From the NCBI GenBank assembly GCA_039566865.1, contig CM076955.1, positions 21,001,501 to 21,065,500 of the forward strand: 64,000 bases of DNA, read 5' to 3'. The position numbers were made by a program, and so were the translations under genes. Under the pieces are notes generated by a model. It saw nothing but the letters and a program-made list of their open reading frames with translations, did not search any database and was not told the origin of the DNA. Source of the stretch: Aurelia coerulea (lineage: Eukaryota; Cnidaria; Scyphozoa; Semaeostomeae; Ulmaridae). Of the stretch, positions 1 to 11,400 are shown piece after piece; position 1 is the first letter of the stretch; each line of letters begins with the position of its first letter.

Positions 1-684
1 GCAAGCATACCTATCGACATGAAAAGGATAAATGGCCATCACTGTGAAATTAGAATATTAATAATTGTTATAGATTTATAACTATTTTTGGTTTTATTTC
101 TGGGCGGAGGTTTCAGGGCAAAGTGAGCTACTTTGAAAATATTGTTTCTCTTTGTGGTAATTTGGTATTTATATGCAATAGAGTATTTTCGAAGAATATT
201 CCCATTATTGTTCATCGACTTGTATTCAGGTCTCGCAATCTGACTCGAATTGGTGACTTAGACAAAAGTTTTTGGTTAATATTTGATCTGCAAAGATCGT
301 TCTCAACATAGGTCACAATTTAATTTTTTTAAATATCACTCTTGTGAAATTTTTGGGTTTGTTTCGTTTTGGCATACGAAGAACTCCTTAGAGTTGCAAA
401 ATAAATCATATTTTCGGGTATTACCAGCATTATTTTGTTTTTATCGAACAATTGCTAAGTAGTTCACTTTACCCCGGACCGGGGTAAAGTGAACTGGGCA
501 GAGCGGTCGCCAAAGAAAGCTCTTTTGTGAGACAATGGAAAAAGATTTGAAAAATATTTTTGCTGGATAAACTGACCCAAAGACATAATGTCAAAACAAC
601 GTTAAAAAGTTTGCCCTCAGCTACAGTCTCTTTAGGATATCCTTGAAAAACCTCCAAAGTAGTTCACTTTACCCCGTCTTACCC
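1..684 (-). mobile_element. TA-target DNA transposon, truncated by the window edge
   Basis: This is a second, inverted copy of the 1.35-kb element at 9758-11108: positions 1-684 match the reverse complement of about 9758-10441 almost base for base. The inside end carries the terminal sequence GTAGTTCACTTTACCCC followed by GTCTTACCC, and a TA at 685-686 sits where the target duplication is expected. Short open frames in it (for example 123-311 on + and 469-657 on -) recur in the other copy and look like chance frames, not genes. No transposase is visible, so it is probably non-autonomous. The rest of the copy lies left of the window. Confidence 0.85.
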
Positions 685-909
685 TAGTTGTTATGCCTTT
701 CGAACTCAGCTCTATAATTCGTGCACTAAATTCGAATTTTGTTCGAAATTCGAATGATTTTGGAAGGAACACATCTATCGAATTTAACTGCCAGTTATTC
801 GATGAAATGTCAGTTGTGGCGTGGCGTAACAACAACTTTGACACATCTAGAGAAGCAAGAGAAGCAGAAATTTACAAATTATACAAATTGTTCTCGTGTT
901 TGTTTCGCA

Positions 910-2300
910 ATGGAGAAGATACGAAAGAAAATGGACGAAATAAAAGACGCAATCGTAGTAGCAGATGCAAGTACTGATGAATTCAGAGAAAAGAAAGCAG
1001 CTGCCCTAAAAACATTGACAGAACATCAGTTACGTTTTGAAGATGTACGCCGTCACAAGAAATCGCTAGAGCACAGATTGGTAGTGGTAACCAAACAACT
1101 AAAATCATGTTCTGATCGACTGGCGAAATGTGAGATGCATGACGAAAATGAAACCAAAGCATTAGAAGCAATTGAGTCAAAAGGAGAGGTACCTATATCT
1201 CAACTTCTATATTTACGGCAAAAGGCTAGAGTGCAGTTTAGCGGGCGGCCTTCAAATGTAACTGTTGTCTTTTGTACGGTAAGGGTTAGGCTAGGTTAGG
1301 GTTATCTTCAGAAAAGGGTTTTCAGGACAAGTTAGGGCTAGCTAGGGAAAATTATGGTCACGGGTCTGGTCAGGGTAAGTTAGAGTGGTTAGAGTTAGTA
1401 CTGATGAAGGGTTAAGCCCGAAACGTTTAGTCTGTTAAGCTCTAGGCTAAGACTGCATTTAAAGATATTTTGTGTATTTAGAGTCAGTGTAGGGTTTGGA
1501 TTTTAGTTCAATATATCTGCAGAAGGAACATGGCGTTTAGCGCTGCGCTAAGCTGCACTTGTCCCTAATCGACATGGTTAAAAGCTTGCCAGGGCCAAGT
1601 TGAAAATATACCTGATTGCATCTGATTATCTGTGACATTTGTCGTTCATTTTGTAGCTAAAAAACAATGGTTGGGTGGGTAGGCGTGATTATCTGTGACA
1701 CTTGTTGTTCATTGTGTTGCTAAAAAACAATGGTTAGGTAGGCGCTTTCTTTAGCCTATTTACAGCGGCCAATCGATATAGCTATGTCTCTTCCCTTTAA
1801 ACATGACTAGTCTAACACGTGTTTCTGTACTTTTGTCAAAACAGTTACACGATGTACGAATCGACACCATTCAGCAAAAAATTACCGCTGCGCGGATGAA
1901 GAGCGAGGAGGATCAAGCGTCATTGGAAGATGGAAGACGAAGAATCAAAGTCCTGAAACAAGAAATACAGAATATGCAAGACAAAATCAAAAAGAAAGAA
2001 TCGAAAATTGAAAACATGGAAAAGATGCTGAAAAAAGATAACAAGCTCTCTTATGCCGTCGAAAATGATAACACTGAAACTTTGACAAAAGAAGACGCCC
2101 TTGAAGATCAAATTGATAGTTTGAGGGAGAAGATCACATCAAATAAAGAGCGAATTCATGTCGCAGAAAGGGAACTGCCATCGCTTGAATATAAAATTAA
2201 AACTGCTAAGAGGGAGATTGCTGATACTAAAAAAAGAACGGCGACGATGAAGGATGAAATAAAAAAAGGTTTAGATGCGGTGTTTAAGGATATTGATTAA
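910..2300 (+). CDS. Tropomyosin-like coiled-coil protein, two exons, 244 aa
   Basis: Exons are 910-1188 and 1845-2300 (93 + 152 codons including stop), both phase 0, with donor GAG|GTACCT and acceptor AAAACAG|TTACAC. The start ATG at 910 is the first in frame and the protein begins MEKIRKKMDEIKDAI, which resembles the MDAIKKKM start of tropomyosins. The whole protein is heptad-like, rich in K, E and Q and free of proline, so it should be one continuous alpha-helical coiled coil. The length (about 244 aa) fits short non-muscle or cnidarian tropomyosins. Tropomyosins dimerise along actin filaments and control access of myosin and actin-binding proteins. The sequence is divergent, so a generic coiled-coil protein is the alternative. 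The intron (1189-1844) holds a two-copy tandem repeat and a ribozyme-like stem-loop. Confidence 0.6.
1401..1424 (+). other. Stem-loop with CTGATGA...GAAAC, hammerhead-like
   Basis: In the tropomyosin intron, CTGATGA is followed by a GGG/CCC hairpin and then GAAACG, the order of conserved blocks in a hammerhead ribozyme core. There is one unpaired A between CTGATGA and the stem, and I cannot show convincing stems I and III, so activity is doubtful. Similar arrangements occur at about 3079-3114 and 59870-59902, both on the minus strand, which suggests a dispersed repeat family. Confidence 0.3.
1622..1750 (+). repeat. Two-copy tandem repeat, unit about 63 bp
   Basis: Two imperfect direct copies each start GATTATCTGTGACA, run through GTTCATT and end CAATGGTT(A/G)GGT. 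They sit in the tropomyosin intron just upstream of exon 2. No other role is visible. Confidence 0.75.
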
Positions 2301-2498
2301 GTTATGTTAAAGTTATGTTAAGTTGAAATATGGAATAATGTTGAGCCTTCAAAGAATGCCTATGGTACTGAGTTTTGGGCAAACTGGGAAACTTTTTCGC
2401 TTGGCTTTGAGAAATTTCCAGAATTCACAGGCGTTAGAAAACTCTGTTTCTTTTCTTTGAAATATGTTTGACATCCTTTTCCAGTTTAACTTTGACCA

Positions 2499-2663
2499 TG
2501 GACTTGCTCCAAGTCTCGCTCTTGATCAATAAATACAGGAGGGGAAAGGAGGTGAACACGGGGAAGGAAGAAAGAAAGGGAAGAGAAAGGGGAACGTCCT
2601 CCCCTTTTTCCTCCTTTCCCCTCCCGTATTTATTGATCAAGAGCGAGACTTGGAGCAAGTCCA
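2499..2663. mobile_element. 165-bp foldback MITE with 9-bp target duplication
   Basis: The two ends are perfect inverted repeats of 38 bp starting TGGACTTGCTCCAAGTCTCG, and match for about 54 bp with one mismatch. The element is flanked by CTTTGACCA at 2490-2498 and again at 2664-2672. A 9-bp duplication with long terminal inverted repeats is typical of Mutator-like or foldback elements. The purine-rich centre has no coding capacity. The near-perfect arms suggest recent insertion. The rest of 2301-3402, downstream of the tropomyosin stop, shows no gene. Confidence 0.85.
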
Positions 2664-3402
2664 CTTTGACCACGATTACACTGCAAGGGTACAGTTTTGA
2701 TCCGTTACAAAGTTGTTACTGTTCAAGACTGTTACATTGCTCCAGAAAAAGTATTCGATTGGAAGGAAGAAATGTTCTGCGTATTAGCAGGAAGCGTAGA
2801 CGGGAGGCTAATTTGCTACTCTTTATTTACGGATTCAAAGTTGTACAGTGTAAATGGGGGGAGGGGAAGGGGGGGTTAAAGTCTCGATTTCAATTGGATG
2901 AAAATCGAAGAACCAAGATTGCGACGATTATCATTTTAAATTTCATTTTCAGTCCTTCGCAAATATAGTAAGGTTGACAAAGTTCAGAAAGAAGAGACAA
3001 ATTCAGATTGACGAAATTTTCATAAAGTAGTAGCAGTAGTGACAAATCCAGTAGTGACAAATCCAGTGATAAATTTGTTCAGACGTTTCGAAGCATTACT
3101 TTGCTTCATCTTCAGAATACAAAATGTTCAAAATCACGAGGCTATATTTTTTGCATAAAGAGACAAACAACAAACTAAAAGTGCATGATTACAATTTCTA
3201 CTTGACAAGTCAATAAAGGGGCAATCCCGAAGGACAATACCTGAAACTAAACTAAGGGAATAGAGGACTACTGGGAATTAAGTGGAGAATGGTTGTCCCA
3301 GATGGCAGAAGGACTTACTTTAATTTTGTTTTCTGACCTGCGTTATTGATTCCCAAATGCTCCCTGCAGCGTCCAGCGTGTCATCAAATTATTGAGTGTA
3401 CA

Positions 3403-3569
3403 GTTCTGTTTAAGACAAAGCGATTTTGCAGTCTAAATAATGGTTTCACACCTTCTGACAAGCCAACCATAACGTTTTGCAAGCTCTGTTTATTTTGATT
3501 TGATTGAGCGCATTCAGAGGTGTGAAATCTATTCTTCGGAGAGGCAAATCGCTTTGTCTTCTCGGAAAC
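3403..3569. mobile_element. Short inverted-repeat element ending in ACAAAGCGATTT
   Basis: Inverted copies of GACAAAGCGATTT mark the two ends, with an inner inverted pair GGTTTCACACCT / AGGTGTGAAATC. A longer relative sits at about 33838-34110, sharing GTTCTGTTTAAAACAAAG, TTTCACACCTTC and GCATTCAGAGGTGTGAAA. I could not define a target duplication. Positions 3570-3905 hold only more repeat-like sequence related to 34110-34220, and the frame 3504-3725 is not a gene. Confidence 0.55.
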
Positions 3570-3905
3570 CTAAATCTTTGTTTTACAAAAGTTGCTGTTT
3601 TTGACTACCATGACAACGAAATCAACATTCCTTGCTACCTTGGTCTCATTTTCCCAAAAGACTCGGGAATAGTATCCTTCTCAATCTCACCGAATTCTCA
3701 AGTTCAAAATCTATTTGAAGGATAAACAAAAATGTTGTTCTCTAAAAAAAAGTAACTGTAAGCATGTTTTCCAGGAGCAACACACTAAATGTTAATCTGT
3801 TCTTAGTTCTTGTTTAACAATATTCTCTTTACAATCTATTCTTGGTTCTTGGTGTTTATCAATGTTTTCTTCTTGTATTTGGTAGAAAGGTCTTTCAGTC
3901 CAATC

Positions 3906-6900
3906 CTAATACCATTCAGGTATGAAACGTACCCCTGGATCGGTCAACCTTTCGAAATAAACCACGTCAAACGGACTTTCAAAGCGGAACGAATAAACGA
4001 TCCTTCGATCGTCTTCTTTAACGATGCTTTTCACCCATTCTAAAAATTCATCTAAAAAATTCAAGCATGTCGAATCTTTCCATCTGGCATCGTGCGATGC
4101 AGCAATTCTCGGCAAATCGTATGTATTGTATTGTTGCAGATTTCGCACGATCCCATCATCATCTCGCATACCACAGATGATTTTCGGTACTCCACAAAGG
4201 TAGCTTTGGGCCCAAAATTTCTTCATTTTGAAATTTGCAAAATTTCTCATCTGTCTTTGGTCATCAATAATTCTTGATGTTTTTAATTCAATGTAAGAAT
4301 CTGGTGCATTGACTTTCCCATCTCGTAAGGTACAACAATCAATTTCAGCACAAAAAACCAATGAGTTCTTGTTTAACTTCGTTTGTACTACGCTGTAAAA
4401 TGCTTCACAGCTATTTATTGCCTTTCTTTCTTCTACTTGAGATCCCCTGCCAGCCACTCCTTTCGCTGCAAAGAGAGAATTCATGACTTAGAACAATGCA
4501 TTCCAATTAAAGGTTAGTAAAACTTTTTTGCTCAGAGTTGTGCATGCTTACAGTAGCCTATTAAGGGCCTATTAATCTCTACAAAGATTTCGAATGGATT
4601 ACTGAAACTTTACCTTTTTTGACACTTGAAGTATGTAATTTAAAGAACTTTCTCTGGCTGTGTTGCAAGCAGATTATTTGTGAAAGAAGTGCCTTTTGGG
4701 CCTTCATAATACCGGGTGTCCCAAAAAAAGTACTCCCGTTTGAAAATTCACCAAAATTTGATTACATGATGGATCTTCAATTTTATTTTTTTGCCAAGTA
4801 AATCAAGGATCAAATTATTTTCCCAGACATAGCTGACCTTGTAATTGGTTTAAAATTAATAAATTTAGCTCTTTTAAGGGCTACCTGGTTTTGAATCATA
4901 CTGCAAGAAAGCATTTATGCTTGCCAGATCAATGTCTTTGTGCATATAAAGCTTCTAGTTTGGTCATAAATGACAAAAAGAAATGCACACTACCATTGGA
5001 GACTTCGACGATGATGAAAAATCCGAACATTTTGACTGTAAGGCAAGAATGAGTATTTTGCTTAAAAAGTATAGCTCAAAATAAGGTTTTTCATTGTGTA
5101 ATTTTGCTACCTTGTTGCATCAAATGCAAACATTTTAGCATCTATAAATATTTTTGGGTCTTTGACAAAACAAGTCAAAAAGAAAATTTTATCGAAGGTT
5201 TGATAATCAATTTTTGGTGATTTTTTAAACAGGAGTACTTTTTTTTGGGACACCCGGTAGATGGAGGATACTTTTTCTCTGCTTTTACAAATTTCTTAAT
5301 TGAGATTTCTTTTAGGCTTTAAATTGGAATCTTCTGGGAATTTGAACTTGCAGAGTGTATACTGTGATTGCAAATAGGAAAATATTTCATAAAACAGTGA
5401 AGAATCCTTTTGGAAGAATTAAGGTGATTTTTTTATAGTCATTTTCCATTTTGAATAGATGGCAGTGAGGAACTATTTACCAAGATGCATTATCTTCCAA
5501 TTAAGGATCTTCAAAAATTCTATGCTAGAAATTTGATCAAAGAACACAATGCACCTTGGCAAAAAGTTCCTTTCTATCATCTTTAACACAGTCCTAATTA
5601 AGAATAAGTCTTTCTTCAACCAGTTGATATGTTTGTAGATTGTGGAGCTATTTTTCCCAACCAAACCTATCTGAGCTGCAGGTGCTGCATCCAATTACAA
5701 GTTTTAAAACAGTAAACAGAAGAAAACATACTATTTTTTGAAAGTGATCTTGTCATGTATCTTTCAAAACTGAATCCCCAGTAACACATTTCTTTTTGCC
5801 TTTGAGTTTCATCCAATCTCTCTTCCCTCTTCATTTCAGTTTCTACCTCAATGATGTAAATTTTTCCATTATATTTGCACACATCCATCCTCCATGGTTC
5901 TCTGTCTTCATATGGGGTGCAAAGAATCTTCACCAAATATCCGCGTCGTGTTATAAACTCTGTATTTGTACTGAAAGGGTAAGGTGAAATATAATGCAAT
6001 AGATGCAACTGCATTCTCTGTGAAAACGTCTGGGTTGAGCAACATCATTTTATAGCTTGATTTGAAAGGTTCAAGTGAGCATTAGAGCTTCTAGTGCTTC
6101 CTGGTTTGTATACCTAAAGATGCAGTTGTAAATTTTCCTCAATCCAGATTCTGCTTCCACTCCGCTTTAGAGCAGGAAAAAAATCATTCCCCAAAGCTCA
6201 AAGTATTTTTAAACATAGAACATTTGAAACACATCTACATGGTATTTTTCCGCACAAAAATCTACACATGATTTTGTAAGAATAAGAAGCTCTTTTTGAG
6301 AAAAAAGTTAACATTAACAAACTCAACTCATAAATTGCTAAAAAGGTAAGAAATTCTAGTGCTGGCAAAAATCACTTGAGCTTGAATATTTGAGGATTGA
6401 TGATAAACTGGGATCGTAGAAGCAGAATAGGCCTAATCAAATCCGCGAACCCTTGTCATGACGATCAAATGGTGGGGCCCCTGTCCATCTGAAGTTCTTG
6501 CTACAAAGTCACTGGATTACACCACTGCGCCACAACAGTCAGTGTCTCTTGGACGCGCTGATAACACACCTTGGCTTCAAAAGATATCTTTCAATTCATT
6601 TGTACATTGAAGGAAACCTGATTTTATGATTGTCAAGTGAAACAACGTATTTTATTCTGTATGGTTCTATTTCCTTAATTCTAAACCAGGGATGTAGGAA
6701 GCAACTCAAAGTTGGAGGGAGCACAACACTTTTCATTAAGCTAAAGGGGCACTTCCTGCAAATAAGAAGAGGGAACTTCTTTGTTCATTGCAAAATCTTG
6801 GGGGGGGGCTATGTCTCTGTTCTAAATTTTAAAAATTCTTCTTATTCTTATTCATCTTTCTTATTATAGGACAACACAGTTGTAAATCTAAAATCTATAC

Positions 6901-7314
6901 AACAAATGTAAGAAATCCATTTATAATTTCCCTTTGGTTGTACCTTTTTAACACTTCTGATCTTTCTCCTGCAGGGAACCTGAACACATCATCACGATGC
7001 AAATGAATCCAACAAAACAGGTGATAGAGCCTCTCTGGGACATCTTCGTCTCTCCCAATGAAAGTTTCAAAACCTCTTTTCAAGTCGAATTTTATTGGTG
7101 TGGAAGAAGGCGGTATATATTCTCTTAATTTGTCTCCATTATCACGAAAATATCGGTTGATATCAACAGAAAAAGCTCCTATTTCTGCTGGCCGTGACAG
7201 CCTAGCTGGCCAGTCATGGTCAAATCTTTCAGCAGGTTTCACATTGAACACAATCGGATTATGTGACGAAGTTTCTGCTCTTCCAAAATCTTGCCTCAAG
7301 TTGGTCCTTCTCAT
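3906..7314 (-). CDS. DXO: Decapping and exoribonuclease protein DXO/Rai1, copy 1
   Basis: Three minus-strand exons, 7314-6944, 5970-5732 and 4465-3906 (371+239+560 nt = 389 aa plus stop), join in phase 2 and phase 1 with donors AAG|GTACAA and ATA|GTATGT and acceptors TTTCAG and TTTGCAG. The family removes non-canonical or incompletely capped 5' ends, including NAD caps, and degrades the RNA 5' to 3' using two metal ions. Visible motifs: FDLKRGFETFI in exon 1; TPYED...W and EVET (about residues 165-168) in exon 2; EID (244-246), ELKT (263-266) and WAQS with Gln about 290 in exon 3. Spacing from the EID Glu to ELK to Gln equals that of human DXO (E234/E253/Q280), so the enzyme looks catalytically intact. 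Length is close to human (396 aa). The start is the ATG at 7314. Intron 1 holds a tRNA-type SINE and intron 2 a TA-target MITE. Stop is TAG at 3906-3908. Confidence 0.9.
4712..5257. mobile_element. 546-bp MITE, ends CCGGGTGTCCC, TA duplication
   Basis: The ends are inverted copies of CCGGGTGTCCCAAAAAAAGT, extending about 45 bp through ACTCC(C/T)GTTT to TCACCAAAA. TA flanks both sides (4710-4711, 5258-5259), as for Tc1/mariner-like elements. A second, older copy of identical length lies inverted at 48944-49489. It sits in intron 2 of DXO copy 1. Confidence 0.85.
6425..6550 (-). mobile_element. tRNA-derived SINE
   Basis: Read on the minus strand, the sequence holds TGGCGCAGTGGTGTAATCC, a good RNA polymerase III A box (TRGYNNARNNGG type), and about 80 bp later TGACAAGGGTTCGCGGA, matching the B-box region. 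Relatives are at 36262-36405 (+) and 63935-64000 (-), sharing CATGACAAGGG(G/T)TCGCGGA. It sits in intron 1 of DXO copy 1. Confidence 0.7.
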
Positions 7315-7598
7315 CTTCCGTTAGTAAAGTTCTTTGGAAATAAAATGAGCCTCTCGTGAATGTTGATTTATATAACTCGCTGATAAGTTTTCTGAGAAGT
7401 ACTTTGGTTTTCCTTCTCAAACTTTGACAGATTTGGACGCTCGATCCAAACCTCTTTTCTTGGAAGTAAAAATTTCCATTGATTTTAGATCGAACAGGTT
7501 GAGACATGCAACCTGGTTTCTCGCTTCTCGGAAGTATTACAAATCTAAAATAACATTTGAGTCATTGGCAATACTGAAAGGATGTTTGCTTTAAATTA

Positions 7599-7897
7599 GG
7601 GTCTACTGGGGGGTAAAATGGGTAGGTTTGGGGGGGGGGGTACAATGGGTAGTGTTGATTGCTGGAAAACAGCAGTAGACCCGGAACTTTCTAGAAGCCT
7701 CAGTAGCAAGCTTTTGCTCTTTGTTTCGTAGACCACCCTTTCCTCCTTTGGGATATTGGGTCTACGCGTAGGCTACACGGAAGGTAGTTCGGGCGATTTT
7801 AGCTAGAGGAAAAACTCTGAACATAGATTTGGCAAAATTTATCCACATTTTTCATCCTACCCATTTTACCCCAAGCTTACTTTGCCCCAGTAGACCC
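7599..7897. mobile_element. 299-bp MITE, ends GGGTCTACTGGGG, TA duplication
   Basis: Inverted ends GGGTCTACTGGGG / CCCCAGTAGACCC are followed inside by a second inverted pair built on TAAAATGGGTAGG. TA is present on both sides (7597-7598, 7898-7899). A run of eleven or so G lies near 7630. The element is in the spacer between the two DXO genes, upstream of copy 1. No coding capacity. Confidence 0.8.
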
Positions 7898-8115
7898 TAT
7901 CGCACATTCTATTGAAAAATGTAACCCTAACGAGGAGGCCACGGCGTCCTTGAGTCTCAATTTTCGGAAGACCACGACGCAATTGCGCAAATCAAAATGT
8001 TCTAAACAGAGAAACTTTTCGACTTTTCGATGACAGCCATATTCTTAGAAATTAAATTTTGTAATGCTTATTGTACTGGCTGGCTACTGCAACAATCCAT
8101 GTAATTTACTATTTA

Positions 8116-8195
8116 GCTTCTGCATCCAGACCCAACACCATAGCTGTAATCCCTTATTGAGCTTCTGCAGTCCAGACCCAACACCATAGCTGCTG
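8116..8195 (+). repeat. Two-copy tandem repeat containing CCAGACCCAACACCATAGCT
   Basis: The block AGCTTCTGCA(G)TCCAGACCCAACACC is present twice about 42 bp apart. It explains the overlapping short frames seen here on the minus strand. Nothing else recognisable lies between 7900 and 8400. Confidence 0.6.
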
Positions 8196-8424
8196 TTGTC
8201 ACAAATCGAAATGAATAACAAAATATTTGCTCGCTGAATCCAAAATATGAGGCCAACTGCGGTGAACGCACGTCCAAGGGAAGGATGACACCATTGCAAC
8301 TTTGAGCCACTAGAAAACAGAAACGATTCAAGAACGAGCAAATTAGACTAGGACAGTTCACATTAAATTCAAAACTTCAAACCTTCCTCATTCGAAAAAA
8401 GTTGTAGTATTTTAAAGATTTGAA

Positions 8425-8454
8425 TGTTGAATTGTGATTTCATAGATGAAGATA
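8425..8454 (+). pseudogene. Left fragment of a LINE reverse transcriptase, split by the foldback
   Basis: In frame the sequence reads CDFIDED next to what would be the YADD catalytic block of a non-LTR reverse transcriptase. The same DED codons restart the reading at 11735, after the foldback element. This short piece is supported mainly by that continuity and by the shared target duplication. Upstream sequence is too decayed for me to follow. Confidence 0.5.
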
Positions 8455-11400
8455 GGCCAGGTCCATAACGCGGAACCCGCGGAACTCGCGGAATTTTTGT
8501 TCCACGAAGTTGAGTTCCGCGTTTTGTTCTCGCAGTATGGGGCCGAAAACCAAAACGCGGAACTGGCGGAATTTTTCTTCCGCGAAGCTAAGTTCCGCGC
8601 TTTGTCCTCGCGGTATAGGGCCAAAAACCAAAACGCGGAACTCGCGGAATTTCATCTATAAGGCCTGCTCTTCCTCCACTTGCCTACAAAGAAGTTTACT
8701 TGCATTTTATCACTTTTAATCAACTTTTAATCGACTGTTCTTCCCATGCCAAGAGATTTGTAGCATTTTCTTAAGCAGCTACTTTCACGTATGTTACTAC
8801 GCCGTCAGCCAAAATCTGCTTCGAAAATGAGTCAAAAATGGTCCGTTTAATTTCCCTCTTTCTGCAAAATCCATTGCAAATCTCAAAAACATACAGGTGA
8901 ATTCAATAATTCAACTCTCTTCTGGCAAATTGAAATCGAAACAAACTGACTTTCTCCCAGGATTGAAGGCATATAAATTGAGATGAAATTTTCCACTTCG
9001 GCTCCAAGCGATGGAAGATTTGTAGGTAGGCCATTTGTTGTCATTTGCAAATGCCGTATTGCTTTGGTCTTGGACTCGATACTCGACACTTTGATCACCT
9101 GGAGCTGTGGGAGAGCTTCGAGGATAAGGATCGCGTGTCACATGAGGCAAAGAAATGTACATTGTGAGCATACGCACGCGAAATGTTAAAAATGCTATTC
9201 TTGTCCATTCCCCCACTTCCTGACCCCAATCCCCTTGACTAGGATTGTCGAGAGTATTGAATTATTTATGCCCAATAAAAACAGAGGTCTGCGAAATATT
9301 GTTTGTCGCTCAGCTGAACAGCAAAACTGCATCGCTACTTAGTTGTATCCCATCCCAGTTGTATATAAAGGAAAGAAACTTTGGTTTAATCGACCAAAAT
9401 CAACGTAAAAAGAGTTTCTTATGTTGACAGACAAGTTCCGCGAAATCAAGTTCCGCGTTTTGTTTTCGCAGCATAGGGCCAAAACCCAAAACGCGGAACT
9501 CGCGGAATTTCATCTAAAAGGCCTATTCTTCCTCCCCTTGCCTACAAAGAATTTTGCCTGCGCTATATCAATTTTAATGGATTTTTTTTAGTGGACTTCC
9601 TGACCCCAATCCCCTCGACTAGGATTGTCGAGAGTATTGGATTATGTCCAGCAAAAGCTAGTCCTATGAAATATTGTCAAGTGGATTGGGGTCAGGAAGT
9701 GGGGGAATGGACAAGAATAGCATTTTTAACATTTCGCGTGCGTATGCTCACAATGTAGGGTAAGACGGGGTAAAGTGAACTACTTTGGAGGTTTTTCAAG
9801 GATATCCTAAAGAGACTGTAGCTGAGGGCAAACTTTTGAACGTTGTTTTGACATTATGTCTTTGGGTCAGTTTATCCAGCAAAAATATTTTTCAAATCTT
9901 TTTCCATTGTCTCACAAAAGAGCTTTCTTTGGCGACCGCTCTGCCTAGTTCACTTTACCCCGGACCGGGGTAAAGTGAACTACTTAGCAATTGTTCGATA
10001 AAACCCAAATAATGCTGGTAATACCCGAAAATATGATTTATTTTGCAACTCTAAGGAGTTCTTCGCATGCCAAAACGAAAAAAACCCAAAAATTTCACAA
10101 GAGTGATATTAAAAAAAATTAAATTGTGACCTATGTTGAGAACGATCTTTGCAGATCAAATATTAACCAAAAACTATTGTCTAAGTCATCAATTCGAGTC
10201 AGATTGCGAGACCTGAATACAAGTCGATGAACAATAATGGGAATATTCTTCGAAAATACTATATTGCATATAAATACCAAATTACCAGAAAGAGAAACAA
10301 TAATTTCAAAGTAGCTCACTTTGCCCTGAAACCTCCGCTCAGAATTAAAACCAAAAATAGTTATAAATCTATAACAATTATCTATATTCTAATTTCACAG
10401 TGATGGCCATTTATCCTTTTCATGTCGATAGGTATGCTTGCTTCATCAAATCTCAACAAAATTCTTGGATCAGTAACCGCATTTTTGAATGAAGGTCAAA
10501 CTTCGGCTGTCAAATGTTTGGAGGTTTTTCAGGGAGCTGGTATCAGAATATATTTCTGTGTCATCAGAGCGAAAAATTATCCTGCAAATTATGATTTTCT
10601 GAAAGAACCAAATGAGATTGAAAAGGTCTTCTTCATCTGACTTCATGTTTACATGAGAAAATTTAAAATCATGGGTAGTTCACTTTACCCCAGTCGAAGC
10701 AAAATATCGACTAGACGGTAGATTTTTTAAAATATTATGTAAGCTTACAAAAAAGTCTTTCTTGGCCTTTTCCTTTTGGAAAATGTAAACACATGGTATG
10801 TGCTTCAAATTGATCAAAACAATTGTAGAAATGAATTTCGTCTTGGGGTCAAAAATTAAGACCAAAGATAGGAGCCCAAACCTAACAACCATGATTTCCC
10901 GAGGTTGTTTTTACTGCCTAGGGTAAAGGGATTTTTTGCAACAACAGGAAGAACTATTTTGTAAAAATGATTTCATTTCCTGTGAGCATATGTAACAAAG
11001 CATTTGGCATAAACCATGTTTTATCGTTGCATGTTTGCTTTTGGAGAGAAGTGCGAATGTTCTAAGTAGTTCACTTTACCCCGTAGTTCACTTTACCCCG
11101 TCTTACCCTACATTTCTTTGCCTCGTGTGACACGCGATCCTTATACTCGAAGCTCTCCCACAGCTCCAGGTGATCAAAGTATCGAGTATCGAGTCCAAGA
11201 CCAAAGCAATACGGCATTTGCAAATGACAACAAATGGCCTACCTACAAATCTCCTATCGCTTGGAGCCGAAGTGGAAAATTTCATCTCAATTTATATGCC
11301 TTCAATCCTGTGAGAAAGTCAGCTTGTTTCGATTTCAATTTGCCAGAAGAGAGTTGAATTATTGAATTCACCTGTATGTTTTTGAGATTTGCAATGGATT

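Noticed and set aside
1276..1400. TTAGGG-like words suggesting interstitial telomere sequence
   Set aside because: Only scattered, degenerate GGTTAGG words occur, with no tandem array of six-base units.
2697..2879. 60-residue frame MIRYKVVTVQDCY as a small gene
   Set aside because: No homology, no codon signature, no splice context; it lies beside a MITE and ends in low-complexity glycine.
8412..8719. Long overlapping frames on both strands encoding Ala-Glu-Phe-rich protein
   Set aside because: They follow the 78-bp foldback subrepeats, which are open on both strands because the unit is a multiple of three; the mirror frames recur in the other arm.
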